From Notospermus geniculatus (lineage: Eukaryota > Nemertea > Pilidiophora > Heteronemertea > Lineidae), in assembly GCA_002633025.1 (NCBI GenBank), contig NMRB01000296.1, positions 142,350-206,349 on the forward strand: 64,000 nucleotides of DNA, in the 5' to 3' direction. Shown here piece by piece: positions 11,191-23,360 of this stretch (within the stretch, counting starts at the first letter, position 1; the number at the start of each line of letters is the position of its first letter). Below the pieces are notes generated by a model. That model saw nothing but the letters and a program-made list of their open reading frames with translations, had not been told where the DNA came from and did not search any database. Position numbers and translations under genes: made by a program.

Positions 11191-11605
11191 AGAACTGTTC
11201 AACCTGAACCCGTATCATATACTCAATGGCAATGGCATAAAACTGAATTTAAAATGGGTTCAACCAGATCTAATGTCACATACTCAACAATGGCATAACT
11301 GAGTTTAACCTGATCTTATGCCACATACTCAACAATTACTGAGTTTAACAAGGTTTCAACCTGATCTTATGTCACATACTCAACGATGGCATAAAACTGA
11401 GATTTAGAACTGCTTAACCTGAGTTTATGTCGTTATAACTCAACAATGACATAACTGAGATTATGTCTGCTTTTAAACTTGATCTTTATGTCAAGACTCA
11501 ACAGTTGCATTACTGAGTTAAAACAACTGTTCAAACTCAAGTTACACTCAACATTGACATAACTGAGATTCAGAACATCGAAACCTGACCTTGCGCCAAA
11601 TCCTC
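11191..11605. repeat. Degenerate minisatellite, roughly 60 bp unit
   Basis: Phrases such as cacatactcaacaatggcat, aactgagtttaacctgatct and tatgtcacatactcaac recur about seven times with variable spacing. Copies decay toward the right end. Confidence 0.8.
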
Positions 11606-13095
11606 AATCTGTGAGATATAGGCTGCATTCAGCATAAGCCATAATTAATTCATCCGAACGCGAATGACTGATTCCTATGCTTAGCACCACAAAGAACTCG
11701 CAGACGATTACAAAGACCTGGCTCGGCACCAGTGTGTAATGAGTGGAAATTACTGTCCTTTGACGAGACGAGTGTTAGCGAGAGATTTCACTAACAAGAC
11801 AAGCGCTTGTCTCAATTATAGACAAGATGGTCTCATCAGTACTTTGTAATCTACCGTACCCCACATCTTTCTTGGAGATTGTTGTGTGTGGGCTGGCATG
11901 GTTTTCACAGCCAAAACAGGCTGCGGTATGATCTTGTAATGACAGCAGCTTGGAGCAGTTGGGTAATTCATCAGTTGTGCAGCAGTGCATCAAATTGAGA
12001 TGGTAATTGAAAAAAAGTGAGCTCTTTTATAAAAAATTTGCCGTAATTGCAATTATTTGTAAACATGCTGTTACTCGCATATGATAGACAAACAATAGTT
12101 TGTGAATATGTTCAGTTGAATTAGATTTTACTTACTCTGCACTGAGTTAAGAAGTTGTTGGTTACACATAAGAGAATTAGAATTACACACAAAGTTGGTT
12201 TTGGAAGTTTTTGCATTGCAGTTGTTATTTTGAGTCCAATGTGACATAAAGTGAACATGTGGAGAAAAGGAAAAGCCTGGCTGGCCAGTGAATTTTGGGT
12301 CTGCAGGCATGTGGTGGCAAGGAAGCAAAGATTGAACTGATTTTACATATGCTATTCAGTTGGTGGGTCTATGGAAAATGATGTGAATGCAATCAGACTC
12401 AGAGGCGGGTGTGTTTGGATTTCTTCCTCAAAACTTTCAATGATCATTGGAAGTTCTTCCCAGTACCTTGGTCAGTCAGTTCACTTGATGTGCTATGCGG
12501 AATCAAAAGCCGACACCAGCTAGTAAATACCACAATTGACAACATTGATTTTGAGATTCTGTCTAATCGCGGTCATCATTTTCCATTGGTGGACCGCCTA
12601 ACTATCTTGATAAACGGAACCAAATATGTCCCATTGACCAAATTTTCCTCAATCATATTTGCACACACGGGTATTCAAGGTGCGGTAATCATATGAATGA
12701 ATCTCTGAGACTCCTAGTGCGGAATATAAGCCGTGTCTGATTAAGTTAGCTCTGTTGATTTGTTGGTAATCTTCTGCGTACGCTGGTGGCTCGGTGTAAA
12801 ATGAAGTGAGACCTTCTCATCATTGCACTTGTGTATCGCGTGACGTATGTTCTGAGTTCAATGTTGGTTGATGAGGATGGCATTAGGCCGTTCATGAGAA
12901 AGACAAGTCCAGAAATGTCACTCTTGGTCAAGGAATGTGTCCTTCTCTCTTGTTCTAGAGCAGCCCATGACCTTTGGTGGGAAACCAACTGTGAAATCAC
13001 TTAGCTGATATCGCTGCAGGGAGAACACCTCAGGCTTATTGTCCTCTGAACTCTGACGTTTCGATTAAAGTCAACGATTGTTTTTTAGGCTGACT
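11606..13095. other. Unassigned non-coding sequence
   Basis: The longest frame is 95 codons (12409-12696, plus strand). It has no recognisable domain and no obvious splice context. I see no repeat. Confidence 0.45.
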
Positions 13096-13099
13096 GTAA

Positions 13100-13452
13100 A
13101 GACATTCCTCTTCATGAGTTTTCTCGTGGAGAGTGGTCGCATCACTGGTCAAGGTGTAAAGCAAGCAGCACACGTCACCACTTTCGTTGCTCGTACAGGC
13201 AGTTTTCGTGGTTGGCAACTTGTGGCAACTCGTGGTCACCACAGAATTTCGGTGGTGAGTGGCCGTTGGCGGCCACAGCACACGTGGCCATTTTCCTGGT
13301 GACCATGAAAATTGCCAGTATGAGCAACGAAGGTGGTGACGTGTGCTGCAGGCTTAAGCTGTAAGCCATAAGGAAACCAACAACATGACAAGGGTGAACT
13401 GCTCATTGACAGCCAACTTGCACAAGAAAACTCTCATGTAAAGGGAGTGCCA
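13100..13452. mobile_element. Possible outer copy of a dispersed hairpin family, split by a nested element
   Basis: The right arm (13364-13452) contains gccataaggaaaccaac, agccaacttgcacaagaaaa and ctctcatgtaaagggagtgc. It matches elements at 26584-26758, 32485-32553 and 53068-53143. A weaker inverted match (attcctcttcatgagttttc) lies at about 13104. The arrangement fits an element whose middle was invaded by the one at 13164-13351. The left arm is uncertain. Confidence 0.5.
13164..13351. mobile_element. MITE-like element with about 33 bp terminal inverted repeats
   Basis: The left end gcagcacacgtcaccacttt cgttgctc returns at the right end as gagcaacgaaggtggtgacg tgtgctgc. The interior is rich in ggtggtgag/ggtcacca words that form a second nested inverted repeat. 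No frame of significance is present. Confidence 0.85.
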
Positions 13453-14150
13453 TGAAAGTGCTCCCTTTGAAGAACATTTGATCGTGTAGGACATGGTTGA
13501 GAAGGTACAAGGGGAGCAAGGGTTCTCCGACTACATGTCCATGGAATGCAATGAAAGCTCACTGCTAACAGTTCCTTTAAAATCGTCCCTGTACTGGCAG
13601 ATTTAAGAGATTTTTTTTAACATCACGAGATTGAACATCCCGTCGGCGAAGAAACCATATGAATTCCACTTGATTAATCTGTCTCATAAACACAGTAATA
13701 ACACCATCGGACTGGTTATGACGCAGCATGTCAATGGAAATTGTGACAGATGAGCGGAGGTGAGTTTTCATCAACCTTCTTTAGTTTATTACTCAATAAA
13801 ACACATGAGAATAGAATATGACTTCATAAGTTCATTCTTACCTGATGTATCATGAGAGGTGCAGCCTTCATTAAAGTTCCTGTTGATTAGATGTCATAAT
13901 GACAGTGTTTGCACTGAGGAACATCAACTGTCTGCAGCGAACTCGCACAAACAACTGAGTTGCCATAGAGAGCCAACTTTTATGAGAAAATTGATGCATG
14001 GACTGGTACCTTAAGCGTTTTCTGACACCGGCACATATTCATGCATTCATTACACAACACTGTGTTGTGCTCATCGCATAAACTGCATTGGAAATATAAA
14101 AGCCAACTTCAGACTGACTGTGTGCATATAAGCCCATTTCCTCTACGAGG
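13453..14150. other. Unassigned sequence with a possible repeat fragment
   Basis: The bases at about 13955-13995 (gccatagagagccaactttt) resemble a piece of the dispersed hairpin family seen at 13364-13452. The rest is unassigned. Confidence 0.45.
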
Positions 14151-14153
14151 CCC

Positions 14154-14362
14154 CGCTCTCCAAACAGTTCCCTGCTCTCCAAACAGTTCCCTGCTCTCCA
14201 AACAGTTCCCTGCTCTCCAAACAGTTCCCCGCTCTCCAAACAGTTCCCCGCTCTCCAAACAGTTCCCCGCTTTCCAAACAGTCCCCGCTCTTCAAACAGT
14301 TCCCCGCTCTCCAAACAGTTCCCCGCTCTCCAAACAGTCCCTCACTCTCCAAACAGCTCCCC
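14154..14362. repeat. Minisatellite, 19 bp unit, about 11 copies
   Basis: The unit cgctctccaaacagttccc repeats head to tail with small changes (tgctctcc at the left, cgctttcc and cgctcttc in the middle, cactctcc at the right). One unit is shortened to 18 bases. The repeat has few stop codons in any frame, which explains overlapping frames of 73-117 codons on both strands; these are not genes. Confidence 0.96.
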
Positions 14363-16133
14363 AAGCGTCATGTTCATCCTTGCTTGATATATAACGAGGT
14401 CATGAGCTGACAGATAATGTTCATCACCTAAAAATGTTCTTCTGTATTCCGAACATGCCTCGAGTGGCAGTGAACTGCATCCCATCCCCCGCCTTATCTG
14501 AACCCTTGCTCTGTTCACTTGAATCCATAGCCGGGAGAGACAATCTGTCAAATCATCTGACAATTTGTAATCTCTCTAATTCCTATCCCCGCTGCTTTTA
14601 AAGTGATTGAAATTTCTCCAATATTCATATCCCTGGATAATCGTATGAAGACTATGATAGTATAGATGATATTTTGATTGTATGGCTTGGGTATGAGCTC
14701 ACTGGAGAGTGAATCGTAATCAACTCAACCGTTTCTCCAGCTTTTGAAATCGCAGCGTGTCAACCCTTTCTGGATGAGGTGCTTGTTGACGGTGCGGTTA
14801 AGATGTTGATTTAGGATTTAGCATTTGAAACTTCTTTTTCATTTTGACCTTTTGAGAAAACATGCAAGAGAAATAAAATGGGGATTGACTGGCTATTGGA
14901 CTACGTTGGCTGCCCCAAAAGATTGATTTGCACAGCGCTGACAACCTGATCTACACAACTGTATTGCAGCATGATGCGTGTGAAAACCGTGCTGCTAATG
15001 AAAAAGTGCTGTCGTGGAAACGGGCCTTTATCCACAGAACTGAACATCCTTGTTTTGGTTGACGTTCGGAGGATGAACATTGAGTCACCTCGACGTGGCC
15101 TTAGCCTTGAGGCGAATGCTTGTTAGTCGGTAAGGTGAGATAATGGTCACTTCTGTTAGCCATCTACTGGAGTAACAAGCGTTAGGCTAGCATAATGAGG
15201 CTAAATCTAGCATAACAAGCACTAAATGAGCTAAAATATACCCTCGAATGAGGTGACAATTAGTAACCACCATGCATGCGGTCATTTGTCAGAACAAAAT
15301 GACCGCCTACTTTCCGTCCTCGCAATCAGGGATGAAAAATGTTCGGCAGTGGTCCATAATACCCTAATTTTGGTGTTTTTTACGAGGGACATGCATGTCG
15401 TTGAGAATTAGTCATTTAATGTTCTGTGCCGAACAGAATCTTGGCCTCATTTTTCCCATTCCTAAAAATCGTTGAATTGGGACATGACACGAGTGACATC
15501 TGATGGGCTTAGTGTCAACTACACTAAATTTAAGCAGTTCCTTGTTCTGAAGTAGCTGGGATAACACATGTTGTACCTAGGCGAACCAAGCGCTCTAGTA
15601 CCACGCCACTGTAGTAACTTGATGTCTGGTGTTGCGTACCCTCACTTTTTCCCCTCAGTGGGATTTACTTCCCCTGCCGATCCATTCACCACTCTGGCAT
15701 GACTAAGGCTCGTCAGGATATGAAAGCGTTATACCAATTTTCCCTTCACCAGATCGATAATGACATCATGCCGTCGCGATGCATGTCTGGGAGTTGCATC
15801 CCTTGTTCCAGTGTATCGGTCTCCAATGTCTTGTGTCTTTCATGCCAAAGGCTCAGCTCTTTTTAAATGCCAATGGAACGTCTTTGAAGGATTGGGTCGA
15901 ATTCAGACAGTTTAATCCACATCAGATTTTCATTGAAGGTTGCACTGTCTGGGAATACCTTGTTCTTTGGAGCTTCTTTGAAGGATATTCTGCGAAAGGA
16001 TGACGAGGGTGAATCTTCATCACCTGCATGAGCGCAGCAGGTCTTAATGGGCTTTCTGAAGTTCATTTCATAGAGGAAAGGGGCCTTCTTAAGGAAAAGT
16101 GGAAATGTTTCCCCTATAGACGATTCTCAAATT
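14363..16133. other. Unassigned non-coding sequence
   Basis: The words ctagcataa and ggctaaatctagcata recur loosely near 15180-15240. Otherwise nothing is recognised. Confidence 0.5.
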
Positions 16134-16332
16134 TGCAGATCTGCGCACTTCCGCTGAAATCTCAACCAGAACCTCGATCTGAAACCGGGTGACGTGACAC
16201 AATCCATGATTTAGCAGTGGTTCAACCCTGGCACAACGTCGTTGAAGTCACTGTTGTAGGGTTGTCTGCGTCACATCATTAAGCTTCAGATCGAGGTTAT
16301 TGTTGAAATTTCGGCGGAAGTGGGCCGATCTT
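16134..16332. mobile_element. MITE-like element with about 60 bp inverted arms
   Basis: The left arm contains gcacttccgctgaaatctca and aacctcgatctgaaaccggg. The right arm contains cagatcgaggttattgttga and aatttcggcggaagtggg, its imperfect reverse complement. The arms pair over about 60 bases with perhaps ten mismatches, so this copy is older than the 10013 hairpin. The loop is about 70 bases. Confidence 0.82.
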
Positions 16333-18850
16333 TGTCGTTTACGTCAGTTTGAAAACGGTCTGTTGTCTTGTCTGATGATGCAACCTACAAAGGTAGCCAC
16401 CAACCGATAAAAGCTTGTTGACAGCACGACCTTCTCCCTCGAATTGCTTGTGACACAATCTAAACCTTGACTGCATGTGCTCCACCTGCCACGATTCGTG
16501 TTGTCAGTTCCGATAACTCGGCCAGAACTGGCGATATCTTGCCACCACGCAAATCCATCGATGATTGCTCTCAGCAAGTGCTGTTCATATCACCACCACG
16601 GTGAATCACAATCAATATTTGGATTCTGTTGCGGTGGTACATTTTTTCTCCGTCGTATTAGAAATCATTTTTGTGCGTTAGAGAGTTTCGTGCCGTGGGA
16701 CCGGCAAAGATCATTCGCTGATATCGGGTTCTCGCTGCGTTTAACCTCGTCCCTGAAATGTGCTTAAGGTGATTAAGGTTTAATGAGAAGACTGTAAGGT
16801 TGTTTAGCTGAAGATAATAATGGTGTAGTTCATATCATGCATATTTAGGAAGGTATTTATGCCTGTTTTCATACGAAGATCTGTGTATAATTCATACCGT
16901 ATTTTCTTTGAAACGTTACCAGGTTTTGTGATATCGTGTTGGTGCATATGAGAAAACCATCTTCCACAAGATTTCCCAGAAGAAATTTACCGACCCGTGC
17001 AATTGAATTCCACCGTGTTGACAGTTACCGGAACGAGTTTGTGCGGGATGCAGTGATGCTGGCAATGAAAGCGGGAAATGGAACCGTATGCACGCACACG
17101 CCGGGGGTTCTGCGGTTCATGAATGTTGACCATGTCATTTCAAATATGGAGAGCTAATCATCAGCTGCAGTTAAACTGTTTCGTGGCGAAGGCTGGATTT
17201 GGTTATCGTAGCACGTTTTAAAATGATTGGTACTCACAAAGTGCTATTGAATCACAACCAATCGTGTACAGTGTACATTAAGAGGATCAGTAGTGACCAA
17301 TCAGCACCCAGCTTATTTATGCACCACGTAATACAATGGACACAACTGTTTTATGGGCCTTGTTAACAAACGTGATCTAGCATGTAGAGAAATAAAACAG
17401 GGGCTGGAATGTTTGTCGAAAATTTTTCCCGACACTTCTCATCAGATTGACTTGTGTCTTTTTCTTACAATGGCGGGATTCGATCGTGACTTTGGGCTCA
17501 TAATGCAACGATATCACATTCACTTCTTTTCTTGTTCACTTCTAAATTTTTTGTGCGAGAGAGAAGATATTGCATGGTTTCTTGGATACGATGGTGACAG
17601 GTTTTTGTGGTTGAATATCGGGTAGCTTCGTATTACTGCAGGTGATATGAATGATCATTATGGGAACAAAGCTTGTCAACAGATTAAAGATATGAAAATC
17701 TTTGTATATGTTGTAAGGCAAGGAACAGCAATAGAGGTCTAGGAATAAAAACATTTGCAGACTTGGGAACACCCCTGGTTCCTGAAATATAGATTTCTCT
17801 TTCAGCCCTTTGGTATAACTTGAGCGAGCGAGGTGTTTGCTGAAATTAGAATGCCATCCCTTTGTTGCCTACACCTTTTGCAAAACAAAAGCATCCTCCT
17901 ACATTCCCTGCGTACCCGCACTCAAATCATTTTCCGGTTAATGACATTTACTACAATTAGATCACAGAAACAACTAACAACGGTTTTAGGTTAAAAACCG
18001 CTCCAAATCAGTTATAATAAGCTTTTATTCATCAAAGAAACGTTTAATAACCACGGATCAAACGAGACTGTCAAAAACATACCGTTTGAAACTGGCAGGA
18101 ACACGACTGAAGCGAAGATGGAAACTCCACTCAGAAAAATGTCATTTATGAATTCAAACAAGTCGTCACGACTCTTGAATGTTTCCTCCGGTGGATGTAA
18201 TTCCATGTCAAGTCTGACTGCGTTTCTTCTAACAACACTGAGGACGTTGCACAGGTTTGTTCGTCAACTACGTTGGAATCAAAGCGAAGGTAAGGCATCA
18301 ACGATTTCAATAGAAGGATTCAACGTGAAGCGAAGGGTAATGCGAAAAAGTGAGAACTTGAAAGAGAGCACACAGACAGGAGCAGAGATCAAGCTCGAGC
18401 AAGTTTATTTGATGCTCTATGATTTATTTCCGCTATTTTTTCTATGATTATTGGAAGGAATAGAGTTTGTATTGGTGTTCTCTTAGCAGCGTTTGTTCAG
18501 CTCCGGGGCATTGCTCGGAGACATCAGAGGTGAACCATTTTAGTCGATGATTGGTCTCCCATCCTATTGATTTGTTTCAATTGGTTTCTTTCTTTCCCAC
18601 TGATGGGTTTCCGAGGTTAGGTTCCTCTTTGATAGCTGTTCGGGTGAAAAAGTATTGAATTAAGTAGGCTGAGTGTCATTCTTTTGTCATTATGAGCTCT
18701 ATTTGCATTGATGAGGGACTTGCAATGGATGCAGGAGGAAACTGGAGCCTCTGGAGAATTGCACAGCTGGAAAGTTTGCTTTTAGCACAAGAAAAATTGA
18801 CTTCGTTGGTCACTTGTAGAAAAGTGTTACTGGATGGAACTCTCACAGAA
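16333..18850. other. Unassigned non-coding sequence
   Basis: Frames reach 109 codons (18118-18447, plus) with no recognisable domain. No repeat or hairpin is found. Confidence 0.45.
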
Positions 18851-18985
18851 ACCTCACTTGGAAACTCTCACAGCTGCATACCTCACTTGGAAACTGCTAC
18901 AGCAATACCTCACTTGGAAACTTCCACAGCAATACCTCGCTTGGAAACTGCCACAGCAGCACCTCTCTTCGAAATTTCAACTCAA
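18851..18985 (+). repeat. Minisatellite, 27 bp unit, about 5 copies
   Basis: acctcacttggaaactgcta cagcaat repeats with spacings of 29, 27, 27 and 27. The 27 bp unit keeps a frame open (18692-19069, 125 codons) that would give a 9-residue repeat like PHLETATAI. I cannot tell a real coding repeat from chance. No other sign of a gene is present. Confidence 0.85.
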
Positions 18986-19993
18986 AAGAGTCAACTCCAA
19001 GACATGGGGAAAATGATTTCAATCCAAACGCTCATCAGATGCTGTCTGCGTCAATTAATGAATGCCTGATTTCCACGACCACATTGCCGGACTTTTTACA
19101 CGGCGCAATGCAAGTTGCGCGGGCATCGATCATCCCGATCAGTTATTGACGAAAATTCATCTTGGCAGAACTACGGTATCATTTAAGTGATCGTGTAAAG
19201 TTCGATTTGCATCAAGCATCATTGAGAGTTATACCACGTTTTTGCATGCAGTGGCATGGATTGGTTCTGTCGCTGACGATGAATGTGATTGTCAACATTC
19301 ATCAGTGGTGTTTAGTCGATCTGTTTGAAGTCGTCATTAGAAGTTGTGGTAATATGTCAACTATTTACCAGTTCAGATTCTTTAGAGAGGGCTATGTGAA
19401 ATTGCCACACTTGCAGGGCTGGCTGACTGAGAGATCGTGGGTTTGGTTCCTGGTTGAATCACCTAGTTGTATTCTTAAACCCAGCTGCTCTCAACTGATC
19501 TGAGAGGATCAAGTGCTGCAATAAATGGGCTGCTCGTTGGTTTCTTCCTGTTTGGCTCTTGTAAACCGACGACCGGTTTTAAGCTTGCTATCGAACCGAG
19601 TTTTTATCAGTTCCTATTCTCTGCAATTCCCGCCGGCACCGAGTCATTTCTGGCGTCATATGCTCTTTAATCTCAGGATATCCCAACTGACATACTGAGG
19701 TAAAAGGTTGGCTTCTACAGCTTGAGGTTACGAGGTTCATCCACGTCAATTCGCCGAAGATTTCCCTAAAGACTGCTGCATACTTTTCATTGAAAAGTTT
19801 GCTGGAAGTACAATGGTATGACGATCTCGTGATGGAATATCATCAGTCTTTCAGTCCACAGGCTGTTTACGAGGAACCGAAACCCAATGGGCGGCGTAAG
19901 AGTAACATCCCATAGATGTAAAAAAATGTGGCAAAACAAAGGAATGGCATCGGGTTATGATATCATTTACATTGTGCAGCAGGGCAAAAACCA
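18986..19993. other. Unassigned non-coding sequence
   Basis: A 113-codon frame (19162-19503) has no recognisable domain. At about 19400-19465 there is a weak tRNA-like stretch ending gtgggtttggttcctgg, too degenerate to call a SINE. Confidence 0.45.
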
Positions 19994-20132
19994 GGGCCCA
20001 GTTTCACAAAGAATCTTAAGTCTAAAGTTTGACTTCAGTCATCATGTGACCAGGTTTCAGCAAATCAGATGACTTCCATTTTGTACTTGAGTTTTTTCTT
20101 AGACTTACGATTCTTTGTGAAATCAGCCCAGG
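19994..20132. mobile_element. Palindromic MITE-like element, about 139 bp
   Basis: The left end gggcccagtttcacaaagaa tcttaagtctaa is mirrored by ttagacttacgattctttgt gaaatcagccc at the right. The GGGCCCAGTTTCACAAAG-type end is a style I associate with widespread hairpin elements of marine invertebrates. The arms match over about 30 bp. Confidence 0.85.
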
Positions 20133-20801
20133 TCTCTGCTAGGTGCGCCGCCATGTGGAATAGTTCTACGGATTCCTCATTGGATTTGAAGATGAACCTT
20201 GGTGTCCTAGAAGCAACATGCAGGTTTGATGAGTCCCAAGATACTAGTTCGATTGACATTACTATTTAACTGGTGGTTCACTTGTGTATACAGTGATATC
20301 CTGATGTGTCGTTGCTGCTACGGCCTGAAATATGTCCCCAGTTGTAGTATATCTCAGCCACTTTTCCTCTCATCCCTCTGATAGGATCGTCGGACTCATT
20401 AATTAGCCATTTCCTATGGCCAAGTCCACTTTCTGATTGTCTGGTGTCTTGTCAATCTCATCCATATTCACGTTGCATCTCGTTCTAATTAGAGAAAGGG
20501 AATAAGCCGGATGTGAGACCAATTATGATATCGGAAGGCCTAATACTCGTTATTGTTAAAGTGCTCTCCTCAGTTTCATGCTTTGGTCAATCAGCCGTGC
20601 AGTGTGGGACTCATTCATTTCGTCACATGATTTGATGACCGCGGTGGTTGAATGTACTATTCTGCGTGGACCACACCAACAGGCTTGTGGACACTATCTG
20701 GGGTCATACGGCTGATCAGTTGCAAGTCTCCTGCCTTAATGCGATGGTCATGCTGCAATATAGTGTTGGCGGGATCCAGCTTGTCCTGAGGTTCTAACCC
20801 G
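20133..20801. other. Unassigned non-coding sequence
   Basis: No feature is recognised up to the assembly gap. Confidence 0.5.
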
Positions 20802-20802
20802 N
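20802..20802. other. Assembly gap (single N)
   Basis: The N lies at the left edge of a short-unit tandem array, so the array is probably incomplete or collapsed. Confidence 0.97.
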
Positions 20803-20976
20803 AGAGGCAAAACAGGACAAGGCGTGGTAGAAAAAGGCAAATAGAGACAAAGGCAAAATGAGATAAGGCGAAGTAGGAGAAGGCGAAATGAGAGAAGGCG
20901 AATCGAGGAAAGGCGAAATGTACACTTTTTGAAGGCGAAATGGGAAAAGGCGAAATGAGATAAGGCGAATAGAGCA
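20803..20976. repeat. Short-unit tandem array around aaggcgaaatgagag
   Basis: Units of roughly 14-18 bases (aaggcgaaatgagag, aaggcgaatcgagga, aaggcgaaatgggaa) follow each other about ten times with variable spacing. Antisense frames through it (20657-20984) translate to monotonous Phe/Ser/His/Ala-rich peptides and also cross the N. They should not be annotated. Confidence 0.88.
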
Positions 20977-20998
20977 TGTACCACTTGGAGATACTGAA

Positions 20999-21045
20999 CT
21001 GAAAGACCTTCTAGAAAGACCTTCGAGTCTTTTCTAGAGTTTCAG
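20999..21045. other. Short hairpin
   Basis: Near-complementary arms tctagaaagac and gtcttttctaga flank a six-base loop (cttcga). An outer pairing of ctgaaa with tttcag extends the stem. The whole is 47 bases. It could be a small RNA structure, a transposon fragment or chance. Confidence 0.5.
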
Positions 21046-23360
21046 ATTGTAAAGTTCCACTTGAAAAAGACCCCGGTTGGGGTCGAAAATTCGTGAATTC
21101 TGGAGATTGACTTCTTGCTTATTATCATTTTGTGTGTCAGTTTTGTGCGTTTCTGTATCTTGGAAAGACCTTCAACCATTTGAGTGTTTTCCCGGCCCAA
21201 CCGTGCTCTTTGAGGCAGCACGGTTGAAAAAATGGAGGGAGGCCTCGTCTGCTCTTTCGGGAAACTACTTGAAAGCGTTTATTTGCTGGCATTGGCAATA
21301 GCCATGTACATTTCATTTTATATAGGCATCAAACAGACAATTTGTGTATCGCTTCCATCCCATCATAAGTTGGCCACATTTCGTTGTACATTTCCTTTAT
21401 CGATGCAGAGAGTCTCTTCAAATGGATGCCAGCGCATTCGTTGGAATACGATGCCATATACAGGAGGATACGATCCTATTTTAGCGCGCTTGATCAAATT
21501 TCAATTTTCAAAACCGTCAGAAAATTGCCAGATGAGATCAGAGAGATGAAATGGCACTGTGGAATGTAATCATGCTGAATTGCCATTGAAGACTTAAGAA
21601 AGCTTCCATATGATAATTCAAGTACAAGGATGGGTTTTCTTTAGCGAGAGCGTGGAGGGTTGGCATTGCTTCAAAGAATTTGTTGGGCATCATGTTGGAA
21701 GTTGAGTAGAACTGGGCCTACTTATTTTCCAGTGCTTCACATCCAAGGGCTTTCATCCTCATCCAACGAATGTCTCTACTACACAGCGAGACATAGCCAG
21801 TTGTAGTGATTGAAACGGAGAGGCTGTCGCCTAGTGATTCCTACACTGCTGAAGATCCATTGCATCCGAGATCAATCCAATGCCATTCATCTTGGCAGAT
21901 GAGGTTAAGTTCCACATGCATAGTCAAGGTGGCAGCACTAGTAAAAAGTTCATCTGGGAGGGGTGGAGAAAGTTGATCGCTGGAAAGTTTGATGATTCGG
22001 ACATGGTTTTGCATCACTTTACCAGGTGTCACTACCGGGTAATTCCATTGGCTCATCCCGACTGGATTTGGACAGACATTTGCATATGACAGTCTGTATA
22101 GAATGTGCATATTGGTTGCGTCAGCTCAGCTTGGGATGGATATCCTGCTTTTATGCTTGCATTGGTATGAAAAAAGGAAGTCATTTGCACTGAATGATGA
22201 TGGGAAAATCACAAGTTAGGACTCTCTTAGCTATACTGTGCATACAGTCATCTAAAATTTGTGGCAAACATTTGGTTCTTTGCAACATGCTAATAGGTAT
22301 GCACTCAGTGATGGGGAGCAAAAATTGCCTCGCTCTTCAGAAGTGGTGCTATCATGTATCATTGTAAAATTTGCTTTTAACTTGCTTCCATGTTATAAAA
22401 CCCTGTTGTTCAGCATTTCCATGTGGTTTTCTTTCAGAACCACAGCAAGGTTTTAACTCTGAAATGACACTGTCATCATCACAGTTGCACCGATTCTGGA
22501 AGTTCACCTACATCATTTGAATAAAAACACATACAAAGATGTGCCAACAACGGGCGGCAGTTGGTAGTACCACACCACTCAAACTTCCCATCCAGCACTC
22601 AGAGTGAAATTGCTGTCCCCACCCACCACTGAAGCAAAGAATCCTTATAAAATAAAATAAAATAAATTGCAAACTACATTTACTAGTACCTGCCGTTGCC
22701 ACCCGGGCTGCGTGGTAACTAAGAGTTTTTCTGGGCGCATCCCTCCACATGTCCTAATTGCTGCTCTCAGTTGTTCCCTTGTTTTTTAACGCAGAATGTT
22801 CTATATACATACATGTGCACGTCTACTGAGGTTTGTGGTTCTGTAGCCTTCATGTTCTCACCCACAGTTCCTATGGTGGAAAAGTAGAGTTAATTTATAT
22901 TATTGAACCACCGTCCCGGGTAGAGAGTGCTGTCGAATATTGATTCCACGCCTCTCCTCATAATGGCAGAATACTCATGACCGAAGATATGAAATATACA
23001 GGCATTGTTTGTGTAATAAGAGGGGTTCTTAACGAGACTGAATCATAACGCTGAAGATGTAATTGATCGCTGAAGTCGACATGAATGTTTCACACCCTCC
23101 TGTGATGTTTCCTTTGCATCATCTTAGTCTCATTGTGAAATAGTTTACAGCTTGTTAGATTATAGTGTGTGGCGAAAAACTTGGTCGCTGGATTTGATTT
23201 CTACGTAAAACTTTAAAAATACTATTTCTTATTTCTTAATAGTGTAAGTGCAAACTCAGGGAATTGTAGCTACTCATCAAACAATACTTGGCAATATTTA
23301 TGTAATGGAAGCTGGAAATCTGCGTTGTGGAGGCGAGTTCCCCTTTCTACCCTCTAGCCT
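21046..23360. other. Unassigned sequence with a small (TAAAA)n microsatellite
   Basis: The microsatellite is at about 22646-22664. The open frames are at most about 105 codons (21232-21549) and show no domain. Confidence 0.5.

Noticed and set aside
14041-14394. 117-codon frame and its antisense counterparts (14039-14314, 14143-14364) as repetitive proteins
   Set aside because: They are translations of a 19 bp minisatellite that happens to lack stops on both strands.
20657-20984. Antisense frames of 78 and 106 codons rich in Phe/Ser/His/Ala
   Set aside because: They run through the N at 20802 and a short tandem array.
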